From contig NZ_CP032823.1 in NCBI RefSeq assembly GCF_003660105.1, forward strand, positions 310,001-374,000: 64,000 nucleotides of DNA, given 5' to 3'. Position 1 is the first letter of the stretch. Each line of letters begins with the position of its first letter. Below, in pieces: positions 43,595 through 51,809 of this stretch. The notes below the pieces were generated by a model. It was not told the origin of the DNA, did no database searches, and saw only the letters and a program-made list of their open reading frames with translations. The translations under genes were made by a program, and so were the position numbers. Source of the DNA: Aliarcobacter cryaerophilus ATCC 43158. Lineage in GTDB: Bacteria > Campylobacterota > Campylobacteria > Campylobacterales > Arcobacteraceae.

Positions 43595-45553
43595 ATGGCA
43601 AATCTAGTTGATATTTTTACACAAACAAGCGGTTTAAAAGGTGAAACAACAGTTTTAAGCACAAGTGAAGATTTACCAAAAGATAAGCCATCTTTATTTG
43701 ATTCTCTTTTAAAAACTTCAATAGAAGATATTGAAAATAATTCAACACAAAACACAAATTCAAAAATAATACCTCAAAATAATATTTCCAATTTAGAAAA
43801 CAACTCTTTAGAGAGTGAAGTTTTAGAGATCAATACAAAATTGAGTGCTGAAACTTCTGATTTTGAAACTATCAATTTAGATGAAAATTCAAATAGTGAA
43901 GAAGTTATAAAAGATTTATCAAAAAATATAACAAATGATCCAAATATAGATAATATCAAAAAAGATGAGATAAAAGAACCTACAAAAAATATTCAAAATA
44001 GTATAAGTAGTAAGAACTCATTATTAGATAGGTTAGTTTTGGAAGTAAAAAATAGTAATTTAGAGCAAGTACATAAAGTTGAGCAAATTTTAAGTGAACC
44101 TTTGAAGAGTTTAGAAAATGTTCATATTTTAAATAATGATAAAACTTTTATAAAATCTTTAGATGAAGTAATTGAAGATTTAAAAAGTCAAAATAATTTA
44201 GAAGAAAAGTTAGATAGTGACAAAATTATAATTTCTAAAGATGATAAATTAGTAGAGAATATAGAGCAAGAAGTCCTTATAAAAGATATAAATACAAATA
44301 ATTTGCAAATAAAAGATGAAAACAGTCAAAATCTTGATGTTGTAACTTCAGAAACAACTAAAAACATATCTCAAATAATAGTAAATAGTGATAATACTAA
44401 AGAGTTAGAAAATCAAATTCAAACTTCTACAATTTTGAAAGATAATTTAAATTCTGAAAATATTTTAATTGTTGAAGATGAAGTTGTCAAAAATGACGCT
44501 ATCAAAAATGAAACTGTAAAAAATGAAAATAACTTAAATTCACAAAATATTTTAATTGTTGAAAATGAAGTTATAAAAACTGAAAATAGTACGAAAGTAG
44601 ATCAAAAATTGTCTCTTATGGATCAGTTAATTCAATCAAATAGTAAAAAAGATATTACAAGAAAAATAGAAGAAGTAACTACTTCAAATCCTCAAAATAT
44701 AGAACAAACTAATAAAAATTCAAAAGAGATATCTTCAAATATTTTTTTAGCTGACCAAAAAAATAGTTTGAATAATCAACTACTTTTTAATAAAAATGAA
44801 GCAATAAATATTCTAAAAAATGCTTCAAGTGTTGAAGATATAGAAAAAAGTGCGAATATATTAGATTTAGATGCAAATAATTTGGAAGTTGAGCAAAATA
44901 TCTCTAGTGAGAGTTTAAATAATTTAAGCGTAGATGAAAAAGAGGTTTTAGATAGAAAGAATATTTTAAATAGTATTTTAAATGAAAAAGATGTAAGAAG
45001 TGTAGATGTTAGAAATCTTATAACAAACTCAATAGAGGCTTCAAAAGCTCTTTTAGAAGATACTATAAATATTGTAGATGATAAAATTTTGGATATTCAA
45101 CCAAATTTGGTAAATTCAATTCAATCAAGAATTGTTGGTGCAAAACAACAAATGGCCTCTATGATGTCAGATGTTGCAAGGCAGATGTATGAAAACTATA
45201 AGCCACCAGTTACTGTTTTTAGAATGAATTTAAATCCAGGAGATTTGGGAACTATTTCAGTTTTAATGAAACAAGATAGATCAAGTGGGTTAACTATTAA
45301 TATGAGTGTTTCTAATATTGCAACATTAGAGCTTTTGATGGAAAATCAAAATATGTTAAGAAACTCTTTGGCAAAAACATTTAATGACAATGCAAACTTC
45401 AATCTTGATTTCTCAAAAGGTGAAGGTGGTCAAAGTCAAGGAGACTCTTCAAGTAATCAAAATCAAAGAGATAAAAGAGATTCAAATACTCAAGAGATAT
45501 TAAGGATTAAAAAAGAAAACAAAGATTACGAAGAAAAAAACGATTATATGTAA
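43595..45553 (+). CDS. fliK: flagellar hook-length control protein FliK
   Basis: 652 residues, large for the family. The first ~500 residues are N/E/K/S-rich and probably unfolded, a ruler-like region. The C-terminal FliK domain (~537-602) has VTVFRMNLNPGDLGTISVLM and ENQNMLRNSLAKTF, then a Gln/Ser-rich tail. FliK measures the hook and switches FlhB specificity; flhB lies one gene downstream. An imperfect internal duplication occurs within the ruler region (44446-44490 and 44534-44578). The stop shares a base with fliR. Confidence 0.9.
   Translation: MANLVDIFTQTSGLKGETTVLSTSEDLPKDKPSLFDSLLKTSIEDIENNSTQNTNSKIIPQNNISNLENNSLESEVLEINTKLSAETSDFETINLDENSNSEEVIKDLSKNITNDPNIDNIKKDEIKEPTKNIQNSISSKNSLLDRLVLEVKNSNLEQVHKVEQILSEPLKSLENVHILNNDKTFIKSLDEVIEDLKSQNNLEEKLDSDKIIISKDDKLVENIEQEVLIKDINTNNLQIKDENSQNLDVVTSETTKNISQIIVNSDNTKELENQIQTSTILKDNLNSENILIVEDEVVKNDAIKNETVKNENNLNSQNILIVENEVIKTENSTKVDQKLSLMDQLIQSNSKKDITRKIEEVTTSNPQNIEQTNKNSKEISSNIFLADQKNSLNNQLLFNKNEAINILKNASSVEDIEKSANILDLDANNLEVEQNISSESLNNLSVDEKEVLDRKNILNSILNEKDVRSVDVRNLITNSIEASKALLEDTINIVDDKILDIQPNLVNSIQSRIVGAKQQMASMMSDVARQMYENYKPPVTVFRMNLNPGDLGTISVLMKQDRSSGLTINMSVSNIATLELLMENQNMLRNSLAKTFNDNANFNLDFSKGEGGQSQGDSSSNQNQRDKRDSNTQEILRIKKENKDYEEKNDYM
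44446..44578 (+). repeat. imperfect direct repeat inside fliK
   Basis: Two copies of about 45 bases (44446-44490 and 44534-44578, 88 bases apart) encode LNSENILIVEDEVVKN and LNSQNILIVENEVIKT. They differ at a handful of bases, suggesting an in-frame duplication in the ruler region. Confidence 0.65.
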
Positions 45554-46302
45554 TGGAAGAGTTTTTCTCACTTTTAAATGAAGATGTACTGGTTAAGTTT
45601 CTTCTTCTTTTTGCAAGGGTAGTATCTTTTGTAGCATTTATGCCAGTTTTTGGGCATACAGCGATAAGTGTTACTATAAGAGTAGCTTTTGCTTTTTATT
45701 TAGTAATTTTTCTTTTTCCATTTATTGGCGATATCAAATATATAAATGAATCTTCTTTTATAGTCTCTTTATTATCTGAAATAACTTTGGGATTAGTTGC
45801 TGCGATGCTTGTAAATATAATATTTTCATCTGTTAAAATTATAGGTGAATTTGTTGAGTATTCAACTGCTTTGTCTATGGCTATGATGTTTGATCCAACA
45901 ACAGGTTCTCAAGAAGGATTAATAGCAAAACTACTATTTTGGGTATCATTAATGCTATTTTTCCAAACAGGAATGTATGAAATGACATTGGTTTTATTAG
46001 CAAAAAGCTTCTCTATGATACATTTAGGAACTTTTGATATATTCTCTATTAATGGTATAAAACTTGCTATTGGTGAGATTAATAGAATGTTTGCATTTGC
46101 ATTTACTTTTGCTTTACCTCTATTTTTTATAGGATTTATTTTGGATGTTTATTATGGTTATGGTACAAAATCAATGCCAGCATTTTCTCCATTTATTATC
46201 ACTTTTCAGTTGAAATTTGCTTTAATATTTTTATTTTTAATATTTGGTTTAGAAATATTTTTTGAAGCATTTACAAACTATTTTATTAGTAAATTTGAGT
46301 AG
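45553..46302 (+). CDS. fliR: flagellar export gate protein FliR
   Basis: 249-residue multi-pass membrane protein with the FliR pattern: FLLLFARVVSFVAFMPVFGH, ALSMAMMFDPTTGSQ and a C-terminal block PAFSPFIITFQLKFALIFLFL. FliR, FliP and FliQ form the gate core; fliP and fliQ are not in the window. It overlaps fliK by one base and precedes flhB by 8 bases. Confidence 0.94.
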   Translation: MEEFFSLLNEDVLVKFLLLFARVVSFVAFMPVFGHTAISVTIRVAFAFYLVIFLFPFIGDIKYINESSFIVSLLSEITLGLVAAMLVNIIFSSVKIIGEFVEYSTALSMAMMFDPTTGSQEGLIAKLLFWVSLMLFFQTGMYEMTLVLLAKSFSMIHLGTFDIFSINGIKLAIGEINRMFAFAFTFALPLFFIGFILDVYYGYGTKSMPAFSPFIITFQLKFALIFLFLIFGLEIFFEAFTNYFISKFE

Positions 46303-46310
46303 GAAATTTT

Positions 46311-47360
46311 ATGGCTGATGATGAAGAAAAAACTGAAGAACCCACATCCAAAAAGATAGAAGATGCCAGAAATGAAGGAAATGTAGGTAAATCTGCTGAG
46401 GTAGCTGGTGCTGTTATTTTAACTTTGGGTTCTGTTTATTTAATATTTCTTTCAGGATTTACATTTTTAGAGATAAAAAAAGTAATGTTATATATATATG
46501 GCTTTATTGGACAAGAGATAGACGAAAGCACATATTTTACAATTACAGTTACAGTTGCAACAACACTTGTGAAAGCTTTGGCTCCTATATATTTGTTAGT
46601 ATTTGTTTTAGCTCTTGCTAGTAACTGGATGCAGTTTGGGTTTATTGCAACTCCTTTGAAACTTGATTTACAAAAACTAGATCCAATAAAGGGTATGGGA
46701 AATATTTTTAGTTTAAAAAAATTAATGGAGGCGCTTAAATTAACTCTGAAATTATCTGTAATAGTTTGGGTTATGTTTTTACTTTTTGCATTGACATATC
46801 AAGATTTTTTGATAATGATGAATAAAGAGTTAAATGCAACTATTGAAGCTATGATAGATTTGATTATTATATTTGTTTTTACTATTTTGTTTATTATCAT
46901 TATTTTTGCTATAATAGATTTCTATTTTTCTAAACATTATTATATGAAATCTTTGAAAATGAGTAAACAAGAGATTAAAGATGAGTATAAAAATATGGAA
47001 GGAGACCCTCAAGTTAAGGGAAGAATTCGTAGAATTCAAATGCAAATGGCACAAAAAAGAATGATGAGTAGTGTTCCTGATGCCGATGTTGTTATTACAA
47101 ATCCAACACACTATGCTGTTGCTTTAAAATATGATAGTTCAAAAAATCAAGCTCCTTTACTTGTTGCAAAAGGTATAGATTTTTTAGCTTTAAGAATAAA
47201 AGAGATAGCAAAAGAAAATAGTGTAACTATAATAGAAAATCCAAGTCTTGCAAGAGCTTTGTATGATCAAATTGAGTTAGAAAGAGAAGTTCCTTCAGAG
47301 TTTTATAAAGCAATTGCAGAGATTTTCTCTTATGTTTATGAATTAAAGAAAAAAAGGTAA
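46311..47360 (+). CDS. flhB: flagellar export specificity switch FlhB
   Basis: 349 residues. It opens EEKTEEPTSKKIEDARNEGNVGKS, contains four TM segments (about 30-55, 85-107, 145-165, 180-205) and a cytosolic C-domain with the autocleavage site Asn264-Pro-Thr-His267 (VITNPTHYAVAL). Cleavage after Asn lets FliK switch export from hook to filament. Not a virulence secretion protein: it lies with fliR, fliK and flagellar rod genes. Confidence 0.98.
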   Translation: MADDEEKTEEPTSKKIEDARNEGNVGKSAEVAGAVILTLGSVYLIFLSGFTFLEIKKVMLYIYGFIGQEIDESTYFTITVTVATTLVKALAPIYLLVFVLALASNWMQFGFIATPLKLDLQKLDPIKGMGNIFSLKKLMEALKLTLKLSVIVWVMFLLFALTYQDFLIMMNKELNATIEAMIDLIIIFVFTILFIIIIFAIIDFYFSKHYYMKSLKMSKQEIKDEYKNMEGDPQVKGRIRRIQMQMAQKRMMSSVPDADVVITNPTHYAVALKYDSSKNQAPLLVAKGIDFLALRIKEIAKENSVTIIENPSLARALYDQIELEREVPSEFYKAIAEIFSYVYELKKKR

Positions 47361-47363
47361 AAT

Positions 47364-49364
47364 TTGAGATTTTTAACTATATTTATACTTCTTATTTCTC
47401 TTCTAAATGCTAAAGATAGAGATTTTTATTATAGTTTTATAGATTCAAATGGAAAACAAATTCCAACAAAAACAAAAGAGACAATAATAAATACTTTAAA
47501 TCAATTAGATGATGTTAAAGCAATAGCACTTGATGGAAAACTTTTTGAGGCTTTTGAAAAATTAAAAATTATAAAAGATAACAATAAGGTATCACTTTTA
47601 AATTCAGATATTTTAATACTTTACTCTGAATTAGTTTTAAAAACAAACTCAAAACAGCATATAAGTAGCGCTGCAAATGAGTTGGAAGTAGCTATAAATT
47701 CATCACTTATAGATCAAGAAGATTTATTAAAAGCTTATTTGATTTTGATAGATTTAAAGATAAATATAAATAAAGTAGAAGATGCAAGATATTATGCTCA
47801 AACAGTAGTAGATATCTTTGATGATGAAGAGGCAAAAGCAAAAGGAAAAATATCTTTAGCAAAGATTTTTAAATATCAAAAAGACTATAAAAAGGCTTCA
47901 AAATCAATTTTTGAAGTCTTAAGCGATACACAAGATAAAAATATTGCTTCAATTGCTGCAAATGAACTTTTTGATATATATTTACTTGAGGGAAGAAAAG
48001 AAGAAGCAAGTGAGCTTATGCGACAACTTTTGTTGACAAATCCATCTTTTTACTCTAGTGATTATATATTAGCTAATCAAAGAGTGGATTTACTTTTAAA
48101 GCTAGATATGAAAACTTTTGCTATAGATATATTAAAAAACTTAATAATAACTTCAAAAAAAGATGATATTTTAGAACAAACAAAGTATAAATTAGCAAAT
48201 TTATATATGAGTTTATACGACAAAACCGATAACTACTTAAATCTTGCAAAGATTCTATATAAAAATATTATTGATAACTATCCAAAAAGTGAAAATTTTG
48301 ATAATTCATCTATGTTTTATGATGAAATAAAAATGAGGCAAAAGGCTATTTTACCAAATGTAGTAGCTGATAAATATCCAGAAAATGAGGCTATGCAAAA
48401 TAAAGCACTTCTTCAAGAGTTGGTTAATAATAATTTTAATAAAAAATATGAAGATGTAATAAAAATGAAAAGAATTTATAAAGATATTCCAAAAGATATA
48501 TTAAAGAGATTTGGTTATGAAAATGTTGATGAACTTTTAGATATAGCACATTTAGGGCTTATAAAAGAGTATTTAAAAGAGCAAGATTGCATCAAATTAA
48601 GTTATATTTTAAAAGATTTAAAAACAGATCTTTTTAAAGATATAGTTAGCGATGATAGTTTAAAAAATGAGTTTATTAAATGTATTAGAGAAGTTCCATC
48701 TATTGAGAACTATAAGCAAATTAAAAATATCTTTAAAGATTCAAAAGATTTAGATATTTATCTTATTTTGGAAGCTATGGCTCTCGATGTTGAAGAGATA
48801 GATGATGCTTTGTATTACTCATCAAAAATAGAAAAATCAAAACATAAAGAGATTTTAAAAGAAGAGTTTTTGTATAAATATCAGATTTTAAAAATTGATA
48901 ATAATTCAGTAAAATTAGACAAGTTTTTTAAGAATAGTTTGGAAAATAATGATTTAATTGAAGCAAATATAGAAAAACCAATAATTATTGATTTTTATTA
49001 TGATTTATATCTATATTTAATAAAAGAGGGAAAAGAGGAAGAGGCATTTAAGATTTTAAATTCTTTAAATAATAAGCAAAATGAGTTTAAAGCTTTTGTT
49101 TATTCTCCTTTTGTAGAGAGCGAATTATCAAGATTATTAAAAAAACAAAATAATTTTCAAGATGCAGTAAACTATCTTATACAAGCTTTACAACATGCTA
49201 AAAATATAAAACCAGATGTTGAGATAAAACTTTACTATGATATTTTAACTTTATATGATAATTTAGGGCAAAAAGAACAAAAAGTGATATATTTAGAAAA
49301 ATGTAAAAATGTAAATATAGAAGATAATTTTTATAAAAATATGTGTAACGGAATGAATCCATGA
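47364..49364 (+). CDS. second secreted TPR protein of the flagellar operon (PflA/PflB-like candidate)
   Basis: 666 residues from TTG 47364. A signal peptide covers about 1-16 (FLTIFILLISLLNA). The mature N-terminus has KDRDFYYSFIDSNGKQIPTK, followed by many helical hairpins of TPR/Sel1 type (AKISLAKIFKYQKDYKKASK-like, ANELFDIYLLEGRKEEASEL, ELSRLLKKQNNFQDAVNYL). No other domain is seen. It overlaps the fliI start by 4 bases, so it is produced with the export ATPase. Like the 36031 protein it may build a periplasmic motor scaffold such as PflA/PflB; unproven. Confidence 0.6.
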   Translation: MRFLTIFILLISLLNAKDRDFYYSFIDSNGKQIPTKTKETIINTLNQLDDVKAIALDGKLFEAFEKLKIIKDNNKVSLLNSDILILYSELVLKTNSKQHISSAANELEVAINSSLIDQEDLLKAYLILIDLKININKVEDARYYAQTVVDIFDDEEAKAKGKISLAKIFKYQKDYKKASKSIFEVLSDTQDKNIASIAANELFDIYLLEGRKEEASELMRQLLLTNPSFYSSDYILANQRVDLLLKLDMKTFAIDILKNLIITSKKDDILEQTKYKLANLYMSLYDKTDNYLNLAKILYKNIIDNYPKSENFDNSSMFYDEIKMRQKAILPNVVADKYPENEAMQNKALLQELVNNNFNKKYEDVIKMKRIYKDIPKDILKRFGYENVDELLDIAHLGLIKEYLKEQDCIKLSYILKDLKTDLFKDIVSDDSLKNEFIKCIREVPSIENYKQIKNIFKDSKDLDIYLILEAMALDVEEIDDALYYSSKIEKSKHKEILKEEFLYKYQILKIDNNSVKLDKFFKNSLENNDLIEANIEKPIIIDFYYDLYLYLIKEGKEEEAFKILNSLNNKQNEFKAFVYSPFVESELSRLLKKQNNFQDAVNYLIQALQHAKNIKPDVEIKLYYDILTLYDNLGQKEQKVIYLEKCKNVNIEDNFYKNMCNGMNP

Positions 49365-50665
49365 ATATAGATGATATTATTGATAGCATAGATTCAAACA
49401 ATTTAAATATAGCTTTTGGAAGAGTTGTAAATATTTCAGCTGTTACTTTAACTGCTATTGGTTTAGATGTTGCTGTTGGAGATATTGTAAGAATTGAATC
49501 TGTACAAAAACTATATACAGTTTTAGGAATGGTTACAGTTTTAAATGATAGCTTGTTTGTTATAGTTCCATTTTCATTTATTGATGGTTTTAAGATAAAT
49601 GATAAAGTATTTTTACAAAGAGATGGACTTACTATAAAGTGTGGGAATGGTCTTTTAGGAAGAGTTCTAAATGCCTTAGGAGAGCCTATTGATGATTTAG
49701 GAAAAATAAGAGATTTAGATACAAATGCTCCTATAAATAAAGAGAGTATGTCACCACTTGATAGGGGAATTATTGATCAAAAGTTTGCAACAGGCGTAAA
49801 AGCTATTGATTCTATGCTTACGTGTGGAAAAGGTCAAAAAGTAGGTATTTTTGCTGGAAGTGGAGTTGGAAAATCAACTCTTATGGGAATGATAGTTCAA
49901 GGATGTGAAGCAACTATTAAAGTAATTGCACTTGTTGGAGAAAGAGGAAGAGAAATACCTGAATTTATTCACTACAATTTAAACAACAATTTAGAAAATA
50001 CTGTAATTGTGACTGCAACTTCAGATGAATCACCATTAATGCGAAAGTATGCTGCTTTTACAGCTATGAGTGTAGCTGAATACTTTAGAGATAAAGGTCA
50101 TGATGTACTTCTTATGATGGATAGTGTTACTAGATTTGCAATGGCTCAAAGAGAAATAGGTTTAAGTACAGGAGAACCACCAGTAAGTAGGGGATATCCA
50201 CCATCAGTTTTTGCTCTTTTGCCACAACTTATGGAGAGAGCTGGAAATAGTAAAAAAGGCTCTATTACAGCATTTTTTACAGTTTTAGTTGATGGTGATG
50301 ATTTAAATGATCCAATTGCAGATCAAAGTAGGTCTATACTTGATGGACATATAGTGCTAACAAGAGATTTAACAGAACAGGGGTTTTATCCACCAATAAA
50401 TATATTAAAATCAGCTTCAAGGGTAATAGATAAGGTTGTAACAAAAGAGCATTATAATGATTTTTTAAAGTTAAAAAGAGTATTATCGCTAATAAAAGAG
50501 AATGAAGTTTTAATTAGAGTTGGTGCATACAAAAAAGGTATGGATCTTGAGTTGGATAATGCAATAGCAAAAAAAGAGAAGGCAAGAGAGTTCCTTACTC
50601 AAGGAACTTTGGAAAAGTACTCTTTTGATGAGATTATTGCAAATTTAAGAAAGGTGTTAATATGA
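49361..50665 (+). CDS. fliI: flagellum-specific ATPase FliI
   Basis: 434-residue F1-beta-like ATPase of the flagellar type III exporter. Walker A GSGVGKST (166-173), Walker B region LLMMDSVTRFAMAQREIGLS, and the GEPPVSRGYPPSVF block are all present. FliH is encoded upstream; FliJ is not recognisable in the window. It overlaps flgL by 4 bases. Confidence 0.97.
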   Translation: MNIDDIIDSIDSNNLNIAFGRVVNISAVTLTAIGLDVAVGDIVRIESVQKLYTVLGMVTVLNDSLFVIVPFSFIDGFKINDKVFLQRDGLTIKCGNGLLGRVLNALGEPIDDLGKIRDLDTNAPINKESMSPLDRGIIDQKFATGVKAIDSMLTCGKGQKVGIFAGSGVGKSTLMGMIVQGCEATIKVIALVGERGREIPEFIHYNLNNNLENTVIVTATSDESPLMRKYAAFTAMSVAEYFRDKGHDVLLMMDSVTRFAMAQREIGLSTGEPPVSRGYPPSVFALLPQLMERAGNSKKGSITAFFTVLVDGDDLNDPIADQSRSILDGHIVLTRDLTEQGFYPPINILKSASRVIDKVVTKEHYNDFLKLKRVLSLIKENEVLIRVGAYKKGMDLELDNAIAKKEKAREFLTQGTLEKYSFDEIIANLRKVLI

Positions 50666-51792
50666 TATCATTAAATTCTACAACATACAGATTAGGAAAT
50701 CTAGATAATTATCAAGCAAAACTTAATTTTCAAATGGGTGGAAGTAAACTTCAATTTGGAAGCGACGATTCTGTTACTTTTGGAAGATTAACTCATACAG
50801 AGGATAAAATAAAAACTCAAAAAGGAATTATAGAGCAAATAGAAAGAGCTGATGTTTTAAATAATACATCAGATACTGCAATGAAAGAGGTTAAACTTCT
50901 TTTAGAAAAGATAAAAGCAGAAGAGCTAATAAAAGCAAATACTTCTACAACTAGTATAGAAGGTCTTGAGGCAATTGCTGGAGTTATTGAAGGTTATAAA
51001 CAAAATTTATTTAATCTAGCAAATACTCAAACAGAAGGTCAATATGTTTTTGCAGGAAGCGATGCTTCTGTTAAGCCTTTTTCTATGGATGCATCTGGAA
51101 AAGTAACATACAATGGAGATGCAGATTTAAGAAAAGTTGCAGTTGATGAGGGCTCTTACAGAGAAAGAGGAATAAATGGTATAGATGCTTTCTTTTATGT
51201 TGCCGATAGTGCTTCAAAAGGTGGTACATTAACTTTTAAAGATGGTGATAGAATTACAGACCAAGATGGAAAAGAGTGGGTTTTTGATAATGTTGCAAAC
51301 ACACTTACAAAAACAAACTGGGATGGTTCAACTCAAACATTAGCAGCTACTCCTCCCGTTGCTCCAGCAACTGAGTATACAACTACTGTGCCAAATACCG
51401 ATGGTACAAAATTTGAAGCAAGAAGAAATATGTTTGACATGTTAGATGAAGCAATTAGTAGTTTAAGAGGTCTTGATAGTTTAGGAAATCCTACTTTAAC
51501 TTATGAAGATAGAAGAGCTGGTATCTCAAAAGCTATTGATGAATCTACAAAAGCTTATGATACAACTATTATTGCACATTCAGAGTTGGGAGCAAAAAAT
51601 AAAACTTTTGAAGTATCAAAAGAGAGAGCTGAATCTAAAATTACGCAACTAAGTATTCTTGAAAAAGAGCTTGGAAATTCAAATTTGACAGAAGTTGCTA
51701 CAGAGCTAAAGGCTCTTGAAATCTCTTATACAGCACTTTACTCAACAATAAATAGAACATTTGAGTTATCTTTAACTAATTTCTTGAAATAA
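50662..51792 (+). CDS. flgL: hook-filament junction protein FlgL
   Basis: 376 residues with flagellin-like ends. The N-terminal coiled coil begins STTYRLGNLDNYQAKLNFQM, followed by NLANTQTEGQYVFAGS, a FlgL hallmark, and the C-terminal helix ELKALEISYTALYSTINRTFELSL. FlgL is the second junction protein; FlgK is not in the window. The RBS is provided within fliI, whose stop it overlaps. Confidence 0.92.
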   Translation: MISLNSTTYRLGNLDNYQAKLNFQMGGSKLQFGSDDSVTFGRLTHTEDKIKTQKGIIEQIERADVLNNTSDTAMKEVKLLLEKIKAEELIKANTSTTSIEGLEAIAGVIEGYKQNLFNLANTQTEGQYVFAGSDASVKPFSMDASGKVTYNGDADLRKVAVDEGSYRERGINGIDAFFYVADSASKGGTLTFKDGDRITDQDGKEWVFDNVANTLTKTNWDGSTQTLAATPPVAPATEYTTTVPNTDGTKFEARRNMFDMLDEAISSLRGLDSLGNPTLTYEDRRAGISKAIDESTKAYDTTIIAHSELGAKNKTFEVSKERAESKITQLSILEKELGNSNLTEVATELKALEISYTALYSTINRTFELSLTNFLK

Positions 51793-51809
51793 ATTAGTTT
51801 TTTTATTAT

